Source of the DNA: a virus
DNA length: 32,124 nucleotides
Virus record (IMG/VR): IMGVR_UViG_3300020165_000090
Location: 1 to 32,124 of that record
Reading direction: 5' to 3' (one strand)
The notes beneath the pieces were generated by a model. The model was not told where the DNA came from, made no database searches, and worked only from the letters and a program-made list of their open reading frames with translations. Below, in pieces: positions 22,004-30,165 of the stretch. Numbering within the stretch: the stretch's first letter is position 1; every line of letters begins with the position of its first letter. Made by a program: the position numbers and the translations under genes.

Positions 22004-22031
22004 AATATAGACACTTCTGGAGAAAAGTAAA
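22004..22031 (-). promoter_or_regulatory. Early-type promoter, unit 8
   Basis: -35 TTTACT at 22031-22026, 16-bp spacer, -10 TATATT at 22009-22004 followed by AATA. Drives the gene at 21764-21970. Confidence 0.75.
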
Positions 22032-22058
22032 CCCCCTGAAAGCTTTTTTCCAGGGGGT
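22031..22058 (-). terminator. Terminator fused to promoter unit 8
   Basis: Eight-bp stem ACCCCCTG/CAGGGGGT, loop with a run of six A, then TTTACTTTTC. Ends the transcript of the two genes at 22412-22067. Confidence 0.85.
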
Positions 22059-22066
22059 GTAACATT

Positions 22067-22240
22067 TTAGTAACGGTTACTAAACAGGTTTGATTGATTC
22101 ATACGTTGGAACGGTGCTTGGTTCCGATCGATCATACGCTGCCGACGTTCAAAGTCAGCCATGTCAGTTGACTTAGAAAGATAGCGTTCTTCTTGAGAAA
22201 GAGTGGAGCGACGAATGTACTTAAGAAAAGCATTTAACAT
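22067..22240 (-). CDS. DUF3563-like small protein, 57 aa
   Basis: MLNAFLKYIRRSTLSQEERYL; the segment SKSTDMADFERRQRMIDR fits the small proteobacterial/phage family DUF3563 (xxSxDxADLERRxRxLDR), of unknown function. It begins one base after the stop of the gene above (TAATATG). Its N-terminus (ML-xFxxxIRR) resembles that of its upstream neighbour, so a common origin is possible. Confidence 0.72.
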   Translation of the reverse strand: MLNAFLKYIRRSTLSQEERYLSKSTDMADFERRQRMIDRNQAPFQRMNQSNLFSNRY

Positions 22241-22241
22241 A

Positions 22242-22412
22242 TTATCCCACAATCTCCTGGATAGAACGACCTGAATTCAAGCCATCAATAATTAGCTGTC
22301 GTGTGAGGTGGGGGTGTGTTTGGCGGTATTCAGTTAGAATGTAACCAGCAACTTCTTGGTTGACTTGGCGTTGGCGACCGCGGATGATCGCACGAAAGAA
22401 AGACTTCAACAT
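22242..22412 (-). CDS. Small basic protein, 56 aa, unknown
   Basis: MLKSFFRAIIRGRQRQVNQE... ending GRSIQEIVG. Basic amphipathic N-terminal helix, then a helical segment LTRQLIIDGLNSGRS. The gene lies under promoter unit 9 and is followed at once by the DUF3563-like gene. Ribosome site weak (GGATAT). No family recognised. Confidence 0.65.
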   Translation of the reverse strand: MLKSFFRAIIRGRQRQVNQEVAGYILTEYRQTHPHLTRQLIIDGLNSGRSIQEIVG

Positions 22413-22466
22413 TTCATATATCCATTAGGGAGTGTGGTGGGAGTAGTGATCAATTCACTATACATA

Positions 22467-22495
22467 TATTTAGCACATCTAAGGCCAAAAGTACA
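22467..22495 (-). promoter_or_regulatory. Early-type promoter, unit 9 (variant)
   Basis: -35 TGTACT at 22495-22490, 17-bp spacer, -10 TAAATA at 22472-22467 preceded by GTGC. Weaker match than the others. Drives the genes at 22412 and 22240. Confidence 0.55.
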
Positions 22496-22537
22496 CCCCT
22501 AATACCATGCTATTTACGCAAAGGTGCATAGTAAAAA

Positions 22538-22553
22538 AGGAGCCGAAGCTCCT
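22538..22553 (-). terminator. UUCG-loop terminator after regA
   Basis: AGGAGC TTCG GCTCCT followed by TTTTT on the minus strand: a strong rho-independent terminator with the C(UUCG)G tetraloop. Ends the clamp/clamp-loader/regA transcript eight bases after the regA stop. Confidence 0.92.
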
Positions 22554-22560
22554 CTTTAAG

Positions 22561-22929
22561 TTATTTACCGATATTATATTTAGGACAAAGGTCCCATTCG
22601 GTCTTCTCTTTGAATGGGATTATCTTAATCTGGCGCAAAGGTGCACACTCTTCATCCTCAATTGTTTTGACCAGAGTGATGAGACCCCAATCAGAAAGCA
22701 GCTGAGAAATAGTGTTACGACGCATTACGTCAGAAAGTTCGAAGGTCGACTTATTGCCATCAAGGAGAAACAGTTCCTTAAAGTGTACAATGAAGTACCG
22801 ACCTTGCTTATGTAGGATATGACATGACTGGAATAGCTTCCGCTCACGCTTAGATGCAACACCGATACGTGTCAGTGTTTCTTTTACTTTTAAGAAATCG
22901 TCAGGCTCACGCAATGTAATCTCAAGCAT
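22561..22929 (-). CDS. regA: RegA translational repressor
   Basis: Binds start regions of early mRNAs and blocks translation. ATG at 22929 gives 122 residues, the same as T4 RegA; an upstream in-frame start would run into gp62 coding sequence. MLEITLREPDDFLKVKETLTR, QSCHILHKQGRYFIVHFKE and the EWDLCPKYNIGK end match the T4 protein nearly position by position. The start lies about 30 bases after the gp62 stop; no strong ribosome site is visible, as expected if it is coupled or autoregulated. Confidence 0.95.
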   Translation of the reverse strand: MLEITLREPDDFLKVKETLTRIGVASKRERKLFQSCHILHKQGRYFIVHFKELFLLDGNKSTFELSDVMRRNTISQLLSDWGLITLVKTIEDEECAPLRQIKIIPFKEKTEWDLCPKYNIGK

Positions 22930-22957
22930 ATCCGCAGGAGACCAGTCGACGAGTTCT

Positions 22958-23341
22958 TTATTGTTTTTGTTTTCCACGTCTTTCAACTTTCAATCGTAAC
23001 TCTTCCACCTGTTCAGATGAAAGAATTGTTAATGCATAACGAGCTTTTTCATTGCTGTAACCATAGAACTTCTTGATGACTTCAATGTCGTCATCTTTAG
23101 TCGGCTTAGCCCACTTAGTAAAGCGGTTTTTATTGGCTCGAACAGTATTTATATAAAAGTGAAATTGCATATTATTGTCTAAGTGATGATTCTTATTCAT
23201 CTCATTAGCCAACATAATACTGTCTTGAAAGTAAGAGAATTGGCGGTTAATCAAAAACGAAGAGTATACCTTTTCATCCTGCTCGGACTGCATGATATCT
23301 TTCTTCTTGTCAATAGCTTTGACGTAATCAAATGGACCCAT
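22958..23341 (-). CDS. 62: Clamp loader small subunit gp62
   Basis: Works with gp44 to load the gp45 clamp. 127 residues; T4 gp62 is 187, but the short form is usual in cyanophage-type T4 relatives. MGPFDYVKAIDKKKDIM, INRQFSYFQDSIMLANEMN and the YGYSNEKARYALTILSSEQVEEL end are typical of that form. Position between gp44 and regA is as in T4, although a small membrane protein gene is inserted before it. Confidence 0.9.
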   Translation of the reverse strand: MGPFDYVKAIDKKKDIMQSEQDEKVYSSFLINRQFSYFQDSIMLANEMNKNHHLDNNMQFHFYINTVRANKNRFTKWAKPTKDDDIEVIKKFYGYSNEKARYALTILSSEQVEELRLKVERRGKQKQ

Positions 23342-23368
23342 TATATAATATATCTTTCAAAGTAATAA

Positions 23369-23384
23369 GCGGGCCGAAACCCGC
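23369..23384 (-). terminator. Hairpin between the membrane protein gene and gp62
   Basis: GCGGG TTTCGG CCCGC, then TTATTACTTTG. The U-tract is broken, so it probably reduces rather than stops transcription into gp62. Confidence 0.55.
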
Positions 23385-23392
23385 CTATAATA

Positions 23393-23887
23393 TTAACCAA
23401 GGAAGTTCATGCCTACAATAGCAGCCAATACCGTACCGAATGCAACCATTGCACCGATAACAGCAGAGTTAAAGCTAAAGCCACGTGGGGCAGGAGCATC
23501 AACTGCACCTGGAACACTAAACGGATCAGCACCCTTTGAGCTGCCCGCTTTAAGAGCAACCAGTTCTTTGTTGGTTACATGAAGCTTCTGGCGGAAATCA
23601 TTACGTTCCGTAACAGCATCATGACGCATCTTCAGGTACATCTCTTTATACCAACCAAGCGCATCGTTGATGTTTGCCTTGCTTGCCTTAGGCGACATGT
23701 TCAGGTATGCAGCTTCAGCTTCAGCATCAGGTACATCCCAACGCTGTTCGTCTTGCCGAGTGTAATCGGCTTCGAGCAGAGGTGTCTTAGCTGCATCAGC
23801 AGATGTAACAATAATAGGTTTACTAGTGCCATCAATGTAAGGCTTCTTGACAAAGTTAACCCATGTAGAACGATTATTAAAAGCCAT
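23393..23887 (-). CDS. Tail-anchored membrane protein, 164 aa, unknown
   Basis: Soluble N-terminal part (MAFNNRSTWVNFVKK), central helical segment around KANINDALGWYKEMYLKMRHD and a coiled-coil-like stretch, a Gly/Pro linker, then one C-terminal membrane helix (AVIGAMVAFGTVLAAIVGMN). Such topology puts most of the protein in the cytoplasm at the membrane. GGAGAAATACA precedes the ATG. It is inserted between gp44 and gp62, which are adjacent in T4. No family recognised. Confidence 0.78.
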   Translation of the reverse strand: MAFNNRSTWVNFVKKPYIDGTSKPIIVTSADAAKTPLLEADYTRQDEQRWDVPDAEAEAAYLNMSPKASKANINDALGWYKEMYLKMRHDAVTERNDFRQKLHVTNKELVALKAGSSKGADPFSVPGAVDAPAPRGFSFNSAVIGAMVAFGTVLAAIVGMNFLG

Positions 23888-23931
23888 TGTATTTCTCCAT
23901 TATGAATGTTGACTTATAGTATATATACTGA

Positions 23932-24873
23932 TTATTTCCATTTAGGACCCAGACGCATGATATCAGTAAAACATGCAGCAAGGTGTAGCTCATGATCTTG
24001 TACTTGTGAGTGATAACGCATGTACTCACCAAGCAACAGAACCAGGGCAGGAATAGACTCAGCCTCAACAACATCATCCATCTTATCGTAGAGCTGACGA
24101 TACAAGCGACCAGTGTCACCAGCATATTCGCCTACCCAACGTCTCATCTCCTTGAAGTTCTTTTCCTTAAGAAACGATACAAGGCGTCCAATGGCCACGT
24201 CACCAAGATTAGTATTGATACCGTCATCGATATGACCAGCGAGAGAATAACGCTGAAGCTCACCAAGAATATGGCGCCAATCAGGAGCAAAATTGATAAT
24301 AAGATTGACGATAGCTTTTTTATCATAGGTGATACCGTTCTCTTCTAAGATTTCTTCTGCACGTGCAAACATAGAAGCTGCCATGCCTTGCAGTTCTTTC
24401 TTAGTGCTACCAAAGTCAATGACAGGGCAACGAGAAAGGATTGCATCCATAATACGTGATGGGTTGTTACACGTTAGAATGAAACGACAGTTGTTAGAGA
24501 ATTCTTCAATGAAACCACGAAGAGCAGGTTGGGTTGAGTGAGAGTTAAGGTAATCCGCCTCATCGAGAATAACGACTTTGAGTCCACCCATCATAGAGAC
24601 AGTAGAAGCAAACTGACGGATTTGATTACGCAGCATATCAATGTTACCGTCTTCAGACGCATTGACAATGATGTAATCGTAGTCGAGCTCTTCGCAAAGA
24701 GCCCGAGCTACAGTAGTCTTACCCATGCCAGGACCACCAGCAAGGGTCATGTTTTGGATTGTACCTTGTTCAACCATCTGAGCAAAAGCTTCTTTGGTTT
24801 TAACAGGCAAAATACATTCAGAGATTTTGCGTGGGCGGTAACGTTCTACCCACAGCATTTCATTATCAGACAT
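23932..24873 (-). CDS. 44: Clamp loader ATPase gp44
   Basis: AAA+ ATPase that opens and loads gp45. 313 residues (T4 319). WVERYRPRKISECI, Walker A GGPGMGKTT at 46-54, Walker B ILDEAD near 101-106, and the ILSRCPVIDF SRC motif with the arginine finger are all intact. GAGG lies upstream of the ATG. It follows the two small genes after gp45. Confidence 0.96.
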   Translation of the reverse strand: MSDNEMLWVERYRPRKISECILPVKTKEAFAQMVEQGTIQNMTLAGGPGMGKTTVARALCEELDYDYIIVNASEDGNIDMLRNQIRQFASTVSMMGGLKVVILDEADYLNSHSTQPALRGFIEEFSNNCRFILTCNNPSRIMDAILSRCPVIDFGSTKKELQGMAASMFARAEEILEENGITYDKKAIVNLIINFAPDWRHILGELQRYSLAGHIDDGINTNLGDVAIGRLVSFLKEKNFKEMRRWVGEYAGDTGRLYRQLYDKMDDVVEAESIPALVLLLGEYMRYHSQVQDHELHLAACFTDIMRLGPKWK

Positions 24874-24899
24874 TCACAAACCTCAATTATATAAAGTGT

Positions 24900-25178
24900 T
24901 TAAGCAGAGCCAAACGTAAAAGAAATATCGTCCGGGTGGAAATCATTCATACCCAGATCAAAAGAATACTGCTGGGGCGCAGTAGAAGCAGCTTGTACAT
25001 CAGACGTCTTAACAGCTTCAAGAGCTTCAACGTATGTGTATGAACAACCGTTCAGGAAGTATGTCATATTATCAAGCAACTCTGTCAAATCTTCGGCGGT
25101 AAAGCTGCTAGTGTTTGACGATACTACTGTGCCGTTGTCATCAGTAGTTTCCATGGAGAGAAAGAAACGATCTTGCAT
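24900..25178 (-). CDS. Small protein between gp45 and gp44, 92 aa
   Basis: MQDRFFLSMETTDDNGTVVSS..., with FTAEDLTELLDNMTYFLNGC and an acidic C-terminal FHPDDISFTFGSA. No recognised motif. Overlaps the previous stop as TAATG. Proteins of this look occur next to the clamp genes in some T4 relatives; I cannot assign a role. Confidence 0.7.
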   Translation of the reverse strand: MQDRFFLSMETTDDNGTVVSSNTSSFTAEDLTELLDNMTYFLNGCSYTYVEALEAVKTSDVQAASTAPQQYSFDLGMNDFHPDDISFTFGSA

Positions 25179-25372
25179 TATGCTTCTTCCTCTGCGAGTT
25201 CAGACTGCTTCTGTTCAGTCATAGCAACCAGGCGTGCAGAGTTATCACGCATCTGGCCGACGGTTGCAAGCTCTTCGCCTTTGAGTGCACCACGTTGAGC
25301 CATGGCATCTACCAGACCAGCAACGGAGCGGGAGAGTTGAAGCACTGCTTCAAGATATTGAGCGTCGTTCAT
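25178..25372 (-). CDS. Small helical protein after gp45, 64 aa
   Basis: MNDAQYLEAVLQLSRSVAGL..., all helix by appearance, ending EQKQSELAEEEA. It starts 17 bases after the gp45 stop and is coupled to the next gene by TAATG. No family recognised. Confidence 0.68.
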   Translation of the reverse strand: MNDAQYLEAVLQLSRSVAGLVDAMAQRGALKGEELATVGQMRDNSARLVAMTEQKQSELAEEEA

Positions 25373-25389
25373 TGTAAAATAATCCTATA

Positions 25390-26082
25390 TTAGTTCTTGT
25401 CAAGAGCAACAAAGTAAGTGAGGTCATCATCGAGGTTTGTGAATTCCGAAAGCATGACACTATTGGCAGGTGCAGATACACGCAGGGTGTAGTCACCGGT
25501 TACCATCTTGAGGTGATCAAACTGCCACGTAAGTAGTTGAGTGGCAATCGCATCGTTGTTAAACGAACCATCAACATCAATAGCAAATGAGTTGGTCGTT
25601 TGGTTGGTTGCAGATGGATCAACAACCGCAAGCTTTACCTTACCTTCAATGTCAGAAGGCATAACACGCAAAGTCTTGTGCTTAAGAACCTTTTGTGCTT
25701 CACGCAGTTTGTTGAGCGTGGCAGCCGTCATGGTCAATTCAATATCAGTGGAAGGAAGCGTAATGCTCTTTTCCAATGGTGGCTCAGTAAGATCGTGTGG
25801 GTCAGAACAGAAGTACTCAATACGTGAGTCAGCATTCTGAATAACAATCTTGGTGCTAGTGATTTCCAGGTCAGGGTCTTCAATAAGACGCATCACACCC
25901 ATAAACTCGGGAAGATCGTACAGACCAAAGACAGTAGGAATATCTTCTTCAATAACAGTCTCGGCAAAGATGTTCTTAGTTTCAGTCATGGTACGCAGCT
26001 TGCGCCCTGGACGGAATACGATGTTGCTATTGATAGTTGAGTAGTTATGCAACAGCGCGATTGTACGGTCACTAAACTTCAT
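25390..26082 (-). CDS. 45: Sliding clamp gp45
   Basis: Trimeric clamp giving processivity to gp43 and activating late transcription with gp55. 230 residues (T4 228). MKFSDRTIALLHNYSTINSNIV, EFMGVMRLIEDPDLEI, and the C-terminal DYTLRVSA...TYFVALDKN are typical. AAGGATAA precedes the ATG. Order 46-X-45 keeps the T4 arrangement with one extra gene. Confidence 0.94.
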   Translation of the reverse strand: MKFSDRTIALLHNYSTINSNIVFRPGRKLRTMTETKNIFAETVIEEDIPTVFGLYDLPEFMGVMRLIEDPDLEITSTKIVIQNADSRIEYFCSDPHDLTEPPLEKSITLPSTDIELTMTAATLNKLREAQKVLKHKTLRVMPSDIEGKVKLAVVDPSATNQTTNSFAIDVDGSFNNDAIATQLLTWQFDHLKMVTGDYTLRVSAPANSVMLSEFTNLDDDLTYFVALDKN

Positions 26083-26088
26083 TATGTA

Positions 26089-26496
26089 TTATCCTTTTGA
26101 GTTGCGCTTTGCTTTGTAAGCTTCGGCGCGATCAGTTAGTTCTTGAGCGGTTGGAGTGTTGATGACGTTGGTATAATTAGGGCGGTCATCTTCGCCGACA
26201 CCTCGCATCTGCCAAGCAAGCAGTGCAAGAAGATTGAAGGATGCTTGGGCAAGGTGATGAAGCTCGGACTCGCCTTCATCGAAGTCTTGACCCATGTGCC
26301 ATGCCATCATATGACGCATTGCAGCAGAATAGTATTTGTTGTAAGAGTTGCCCTTCTCCCAGTTACGTGCTTCGTACTTAGTTGCACCGTAGTGAAGGGT
26401 CTTGAGGACTTCCTCGACTGAATCCCATGGTAAGAGAGACCAGTCGAGCTTGTCGCCGTCGGTTGAGAATTTCATGCCGAAGTTTTTATCAGACAT
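26089..26496 (-). CDS. dATP/dGTP diphosphohydrolase-like protein
   Basis: 135 residues. SLLPWDSVEEVLKTLHYGATKY, RNWEKG, AAMRHMMAWHMGQDFDEGE and LHHLAQASFNLLALLAW match the phage family annotated as the dATP/dGTP diphosphohydrolase N-terminal domain (DUF5664 type), an all-alpha metal-dependent pyrophosphohydrolase relative. Some relatives trim dGTP or dATP in phages with altered DNA bases; here the substrate is unproven. Own promoter (unit 10), GGAGCG before the ATG, six bases between its stop and the gp45 start. Confidence 0.8.
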   Translation of the reverse strand: MSDKNFGMKFSTDGDKLDWSLLPWDSVEEVLKTLHYGATKYEARNWEKGNSYNKYYSAAMRHMMAWHMGQDFDEGESELHHLAQASFNLLALLAWQMRGVGEDDRPNYTNVINTPTAQELTDRAEAYKAKRNSKG

Positions 26497-26526
26497 AGTT
26501 CGCTCCGTGATTCATAATATGTATAT

Positions 26527-26555
26527 AATATAGCGCATGTCTACATGAATGTAAA
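26527..26555 (-). promoter_or_regulatory. Early-type promoter, unit 10
   Basis: -35 TTTACA at 26555-26550, 17-bp spacer, -10 TATATT at 26532-26527. Drives the operon from 26496 down through gp45, gp44, gp62 and regA. No separate terminator hairpin seen after gp46. Confidence 0.75.
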
Positions 26556-26572
26556 CAGCTAAAGGCATGCTA

Positions 26573-28291
26573 TTATCGCATACGAGAGAAGTTCTTATCC
26601 TTGTAGAACTCAATCTTATTGTTGAACCGGTTCTCAAGCACCAGACCTTTGTGAGAGATGACGAATGCATTGGTACCATCTTCAAGGGTATCCATGATCT
26701 TCATCAGGTTCTCGGTACCTTCACTATCCAAGGAAGAATCAAACGTCTCGTCCAGGACCAGGAGGTTGGTTGCAACACTGTTCTTCATACGTGCAATGTG
26801 ACGCCACGTAAACAGAAGAGCCAAGTCAATACGTTGCTTCTCACCTTCAGAGAAAGAACCGTACGTAAAGTTATCACGGTAACGAGAGCGGATAGTTTCA
26901 GCGAATTCCTGGTTCAGTTCAAACTGTACAAAGAAGTCCAGGATGTTTAGGTACTGGTTAATTAGCTTATTCATTACCGGCAGGTATTGCTTAATGATCT
27001 TGGTCTTGATACCACCATCCTTGAGCATCTCAGCAATAGCTTGGTTATAAGACTGTTGATCAGTCAGCTCAAGACGTGTATCAGCAAGTGTTGACTTCTC
27101 ATTGATAATATCATTCAAATCATCATTAGCAGAAAGAATACTATCTTTATTGTCGTTTGCTTTACTCATGTCTTGTTCAGCACGACGGATATCAGAATTG
27201 ATACGATCGGTAGTAGAACGATAGTGCTTGATGTCTGCAACAATATCTTGCATGGTAGCTTGCACTTCACGAAGACGATCAGTGTGCTCCTGACCTTGCT
27301 CATGTGCATGGTTACACTTTGAATGCTTATCTTGCAGTTCATTGGACTCAGCAAGATGTGTTGACTTCTTGCTATCACGAATCTCTTCAGAAATAACCTG
27401 ATCACAAGTTGGACAGGTATCATTCTCTTCAAAGAACTTTGATTGCTTAACCAGTGTCTTCATCTGTTCATTAACAGAAGCGCGCAGACGTTCAAGCTTG
27501 CGCATCTGTTCACCAGCTTCACGTACGCGCTTATCTAGTTCAACAAACTGATCATTTTCTAGTTCAGCAGTCTTACCATCAAGCTTAGCTTTATATACGT
27601 CAAGCTCGTCTTCCAACTCAGCAATGCGTTGCTTCTTCTTAGCAATATCTTCAGAGTTAATCTTCTTCAGGTCTTCAATGTACTGCCGTTGTACACCCAT
27701 CTTGTTATCGATGATACGAATAGCAGAATCGTTTTCCTTCAGTTGATCTTTGATTGACGAAGACTTATCACGCAGGATTGCATTCATCTTAGTAAAGATG
27801 TTAATATCCAGTAGGTCTTCAATAATCTCACGACGAGCAGCAGCAGGCAATTGCATAAACGGTACGAAAGATGACGAACCGATTACAACAATCTGGTGGA
27901 AAGACTTATGGTTAAGCTTAAGGATATTTTGTTCCAGCATCTTCTGAAACTCTTTGGCATGCGACGACTGATCCATCATAACTTCGTCACGCCAAATCTC
28001 AAACTTAACCGGCTTAAGACCACGTACTACCTTGTAAGAGTGCTGGCCAATGTCAAACTCTACTTCAACAATAGCTTGCTTCTTATTGATGCTGTTAACC
28101 AGCTCAGGCTTATTAGTATTACGGAATGGCTTACCAAACAGACCGAAGGAAAGTGCATCAAGCATAGTAGATTTACCGGCACCGTTCTCGCCAACAATCA
28201 ATGTCGCATTAGAACGCTGCAGGTCAACCTCATTAAAATAATCACCTGTGGCGACGAAGTTTTTCCATCGCACCTTGGTAAAGTTAATCAT
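26573..28291 (-). CDS. 46: Recombination endonuclease subunit gp46 (Rad50-like)
   Basis: SMC-type ATPase that with gp47 processes DNA ends. 572 residues (T4 560). Walker A GENGAGKST at 34-42, zinc hook CPTC at 293-296 between two coiled coils (about 180-280 and 300-400), signature FSEGEKQRIDLAL and Walker B LLVLDETFDSSLD. It abuts gp47 (TAAATG). Confidence 0.96.
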   Translation of the reverse strand: MINFTKVRWKNFVATGDYFNEVDLQRSNATLIVGENGAGKSTMLDALSFGLFGKPFRNTNKPELVNSINKKQAIVEVEFDIGQHSYKVVRGLKPVKFEIWRDEVMMDQSSHAKEFQKMLEQNILKLNHKSFHQIVVIGSSSFVPFMQLPAAARREIIEDLLDINIFTKMNAILRDKSSSIKDQLKENDSAIRIIDNKMGVQRQYIEDLKKINSEDIAKKKQRIAELEDELDVYKAKLDGKTAELENDQFVELDKRVREAGEQMRKLERLRASVNEQMKTLVKQSKFFEENDTCPTCDQVISEEIRDSKKSTHLAESNELQDKHSKCNHAHEQGQEHTDRLREVQATMQDIVADIKHYRSTTDRINSDIRRAEQDMSKANDNKDSILSANDDLNDIINEKSTLADTRLELTDQQSYNQAIAEMLKDGGIKTKIIKQYLPVMNKLINQYLNILDFFVQFELNQEFAETIRSRYRDNFTYGSFSEGEKQRIDLALLFTWRHIARMKNSVATNLLVLDETFDSSLDSEGTENLMKIMDTLEDGTNAFVISHKGLVLENRFNNKIEFYKDKNFSRMR

Positions 28292-29353
28292 TTATTGTAA
28301 CTCCTCAGACAGAGCCATAGTATATAATGCTCGCATGTCGGATTTGAGACGGTCTCGCGACAAGTCTGTGGCAACTGCATCGACATAAGAATCCAGGGTA
28401 TCCAGGGTATCTTCAAGAGAAACTGCATCATCTTCAACGGATGAACCAGCGTACTCATCAAACTTCTCAGCGACCTTTAGATCGTAAATGTCTTGAGCAT
28501 TGATATTATCGATGAATGTATCAAAAGCTTTTGCATCATACTTGTTTAGTACGATTACCTTAACGAACTTCTTAGTAAGATCAGGTAAGTTGGTATAATC
28601 ATACTTCTTGTTCAGGTCGTCGTAGATAAGCCTCTGGTGCAGCGTGAGGGGGTTGTGGATAGCCTCTAAGCTAATCGACTCAGTATCTAGTACGTGAAAG
28701 AATTTCTTGTCATGTGCATCAGACCAAGTGAATTCCATCTGTGAACCAAGATAGTGAATGCCGCCTTGCTGCGACTTGGTATGATAGTGACCGGACAGAA
28801 CCAGGTCAAACCGTTCAAATGGTGTTGCATCCATACCATGATCATTCTTACGACCTTTCATCAGGTCAAAGCCTTGCAACTCAAAGTGACCGCCAAGAAC
28901 AGGTGCTTTACAGTTCTGAATGAACTCCATCATCTGTTCTTCGTTCTCTGAGTTAATCCAAGGGATCAAACCAATATCCAGGTTGCCATAACGCAGAACG
29001 GTTGGGTCTTCAATGATGTTGACCTCGTTCATGTAATGACCCAGAAACTCTTTGAGTGAGTTAAGGTTATTGGTATTCTTAAAATAAACGTCGTGATTAC
29101 CTGGAATGATATCCATGGTAATACCATACTCACGCAGCTTATTCAGGAATACATGACGATTATGATTAACTGCCTTGATGTTAACTACTTTACGGTTATC
29201 GTAGTAGTCACCCAGGTGCAAGATTTGCTTAATACCATTTTCAAGGAGGTAAGGAAAAAAGATTTCCGAGTAGAAGCGCTCAGCGTTCTCGAGAAAGATA
29301 TCGGCTGAGTTACGGATACCTGTGTGGGTATCGTTCAAAATTGCTAGTTTCAT
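28292..29353 (-). CDS. 47: Recombination endonuclease subunit gp47 (Mre11-like)
   Basis: Metallophosphatase-fold nuclease partner of gp46. 353 residues (T4 339). ILNDTHTGIR (motif I), LHLGDYYDNR (motif II), PGNHDVY (motif III) and LSGHYHTK (metal-binding GHxH) are present. The start directly follows the gp55 stop. Confidence 0.96.
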   Translation of the reverse strand: MKLAILNDTHTGIRNSADIFLENAERFYSEIFFPYLLENGIKQILHLGDYYDNRKVVNIKAVNHNRHVFLNKLREYGITMDIIPGNHDVYFKNTNNLNSLKEFLGHYMNEVNIIEDPTVLRYGNLDIGLIPWINSENEEQMMEFIQNCKAPVLGGHFELQGFDLMKGRKNDHGMDATPFERFDLVLSGHYHTKSQQGGIHYLGSQMEFTWSDAHDKKFFHVLDTESISLEAIHNPLTLHQRLIYDDLNKKYDYTNLPDLTKKFVKVIVLNKYDAKAFDTFIDNINAQDIYDLKVAEKFDEYAGSSVEDDAVSLEDTLDTLDSYVDAVATDLSRDRLKSDMRALYTMALSEELQ

Positions 29354-30007
29354 TTACTGAAAGTATTCCTCAAGATCAGAATCAAGACGGCGGATGTACT
29401 TACGAGTCTTGGACTCATATGATACATCTTTCTCATCCGTCACAGTTTCTTCTTTGTCAGATTTATGGAAGAGTTCACCTGATGAGTCGTAAGCGAATTC
29501 ATTCATCTTACGTTTCAGGTCGTCATAGTAAGCAACAGATACAGACTCGGCAATAGTACCTTTAAGGTTCTCGTCGACATGCACCATGTTATCACCTTGT
29601 GACTCATTCAGAACTGCACGCTTAATTTCAGCTTGCTTCTTTTCTTTAGCAATACGACGCAAGAAAGCATACGTACAGATTTGAGTAAAGTAACCAAAGG
29701 CGTTTGGCTTACCTGTTCGTGTTGAGGCATCAATCTTGTAGTTCTTGACAGCACGCAAACAGTTTTCAATTGCATCAGATACCATCTCGCTACGATAAGA
29801 GTAGTTCTTAAAGTTTCGTTGATGAGATGCACCATTACAGATTTTAATAAAGCACTCGGCAATGTAAGTAGGTACACGTAATTCGTCAGTAACGTTTTCT
29901 TTTGCTTCTTTTAGGGAGACAGCATAATCATAACAGGCTTGTGAAAACTTTACGTTATCCACATAATTTTCAGATAGCTTATCTTTAGGTGGCTTCGCAA
30001 AAAACAT
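29354..30007 (-). CDS. 55: Late-transcription sigma factor gp55
   Basis: Directs RNA polymerase to TATAAATA promoters. 217 residues (T4 185). The NFKNYSYRSEMVSDAIENCLRAV segment and KPNAFGYFTQICTYAFLRRIAKEKK match the gp55/sigma region 2 core. The end, LDSDLEEYF, is like the clamp-binding tail that lets gp45 activate late promoters. Two exact late promoters in this window (3206, 13303) are its likely targets. Confidence 0.94.
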   Translation of the reverse strand: MFFAKPPKDKLSENYVDNVKFSQACYDYAVSLKEAKENVTDELRVPTYIAECFIKICNGASHQRNFKNYSYRSEMVSDAIENCLRAVKNYKIDASTRTGKPNAFGYFTQICTYAFLRRIAKEKKQAEIKRAVLNESQGDNMVHVDENLKGTIAESVSVAYYDDLKRKMNEFAYDSSGELFHKSDKEETVTDEKDVSYESKTRKYIRRLDSDLEEYFQ

Positions 30008-30069
30008 AATGATTCCTCAGTGGTCGATACTTATTAATATAGTACAGATTGGTGTAAATGAGTAGCGCT

Positions 30070-30098
30070 ATTATAGCATGGCTGCTATGTATTAATAA
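30070..30098 (-). promoter_or_regulatory. Candidate promoter upstream of gp55
   Basis: TATAAT at 30075-30070 with an extended TGC before it and TTATTA 17 bp upstream. It is in the AT-rich 158-base gap 30008-30165, which also has two TATATTAATA segments (30036, 30129) without a well-spaced -35, and a TTTACA at 30058-30053. Assignment is uncertain. Confidence 0.45.
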
Positions 30099-30165
30099 CG
30101 CTTTACAGTTTCGAGTTTACGTGGTATTAATATAGAGTCTCACCGACGAAGGGGGAGAATAGTAT

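Noticed and set aside
30036-30058. Early-type promoter TTTACA...TATATT before gp55
   Set aside because: The spacer is only 11 bp, too short for the 16-17 bp pattern of the other ten promoters.
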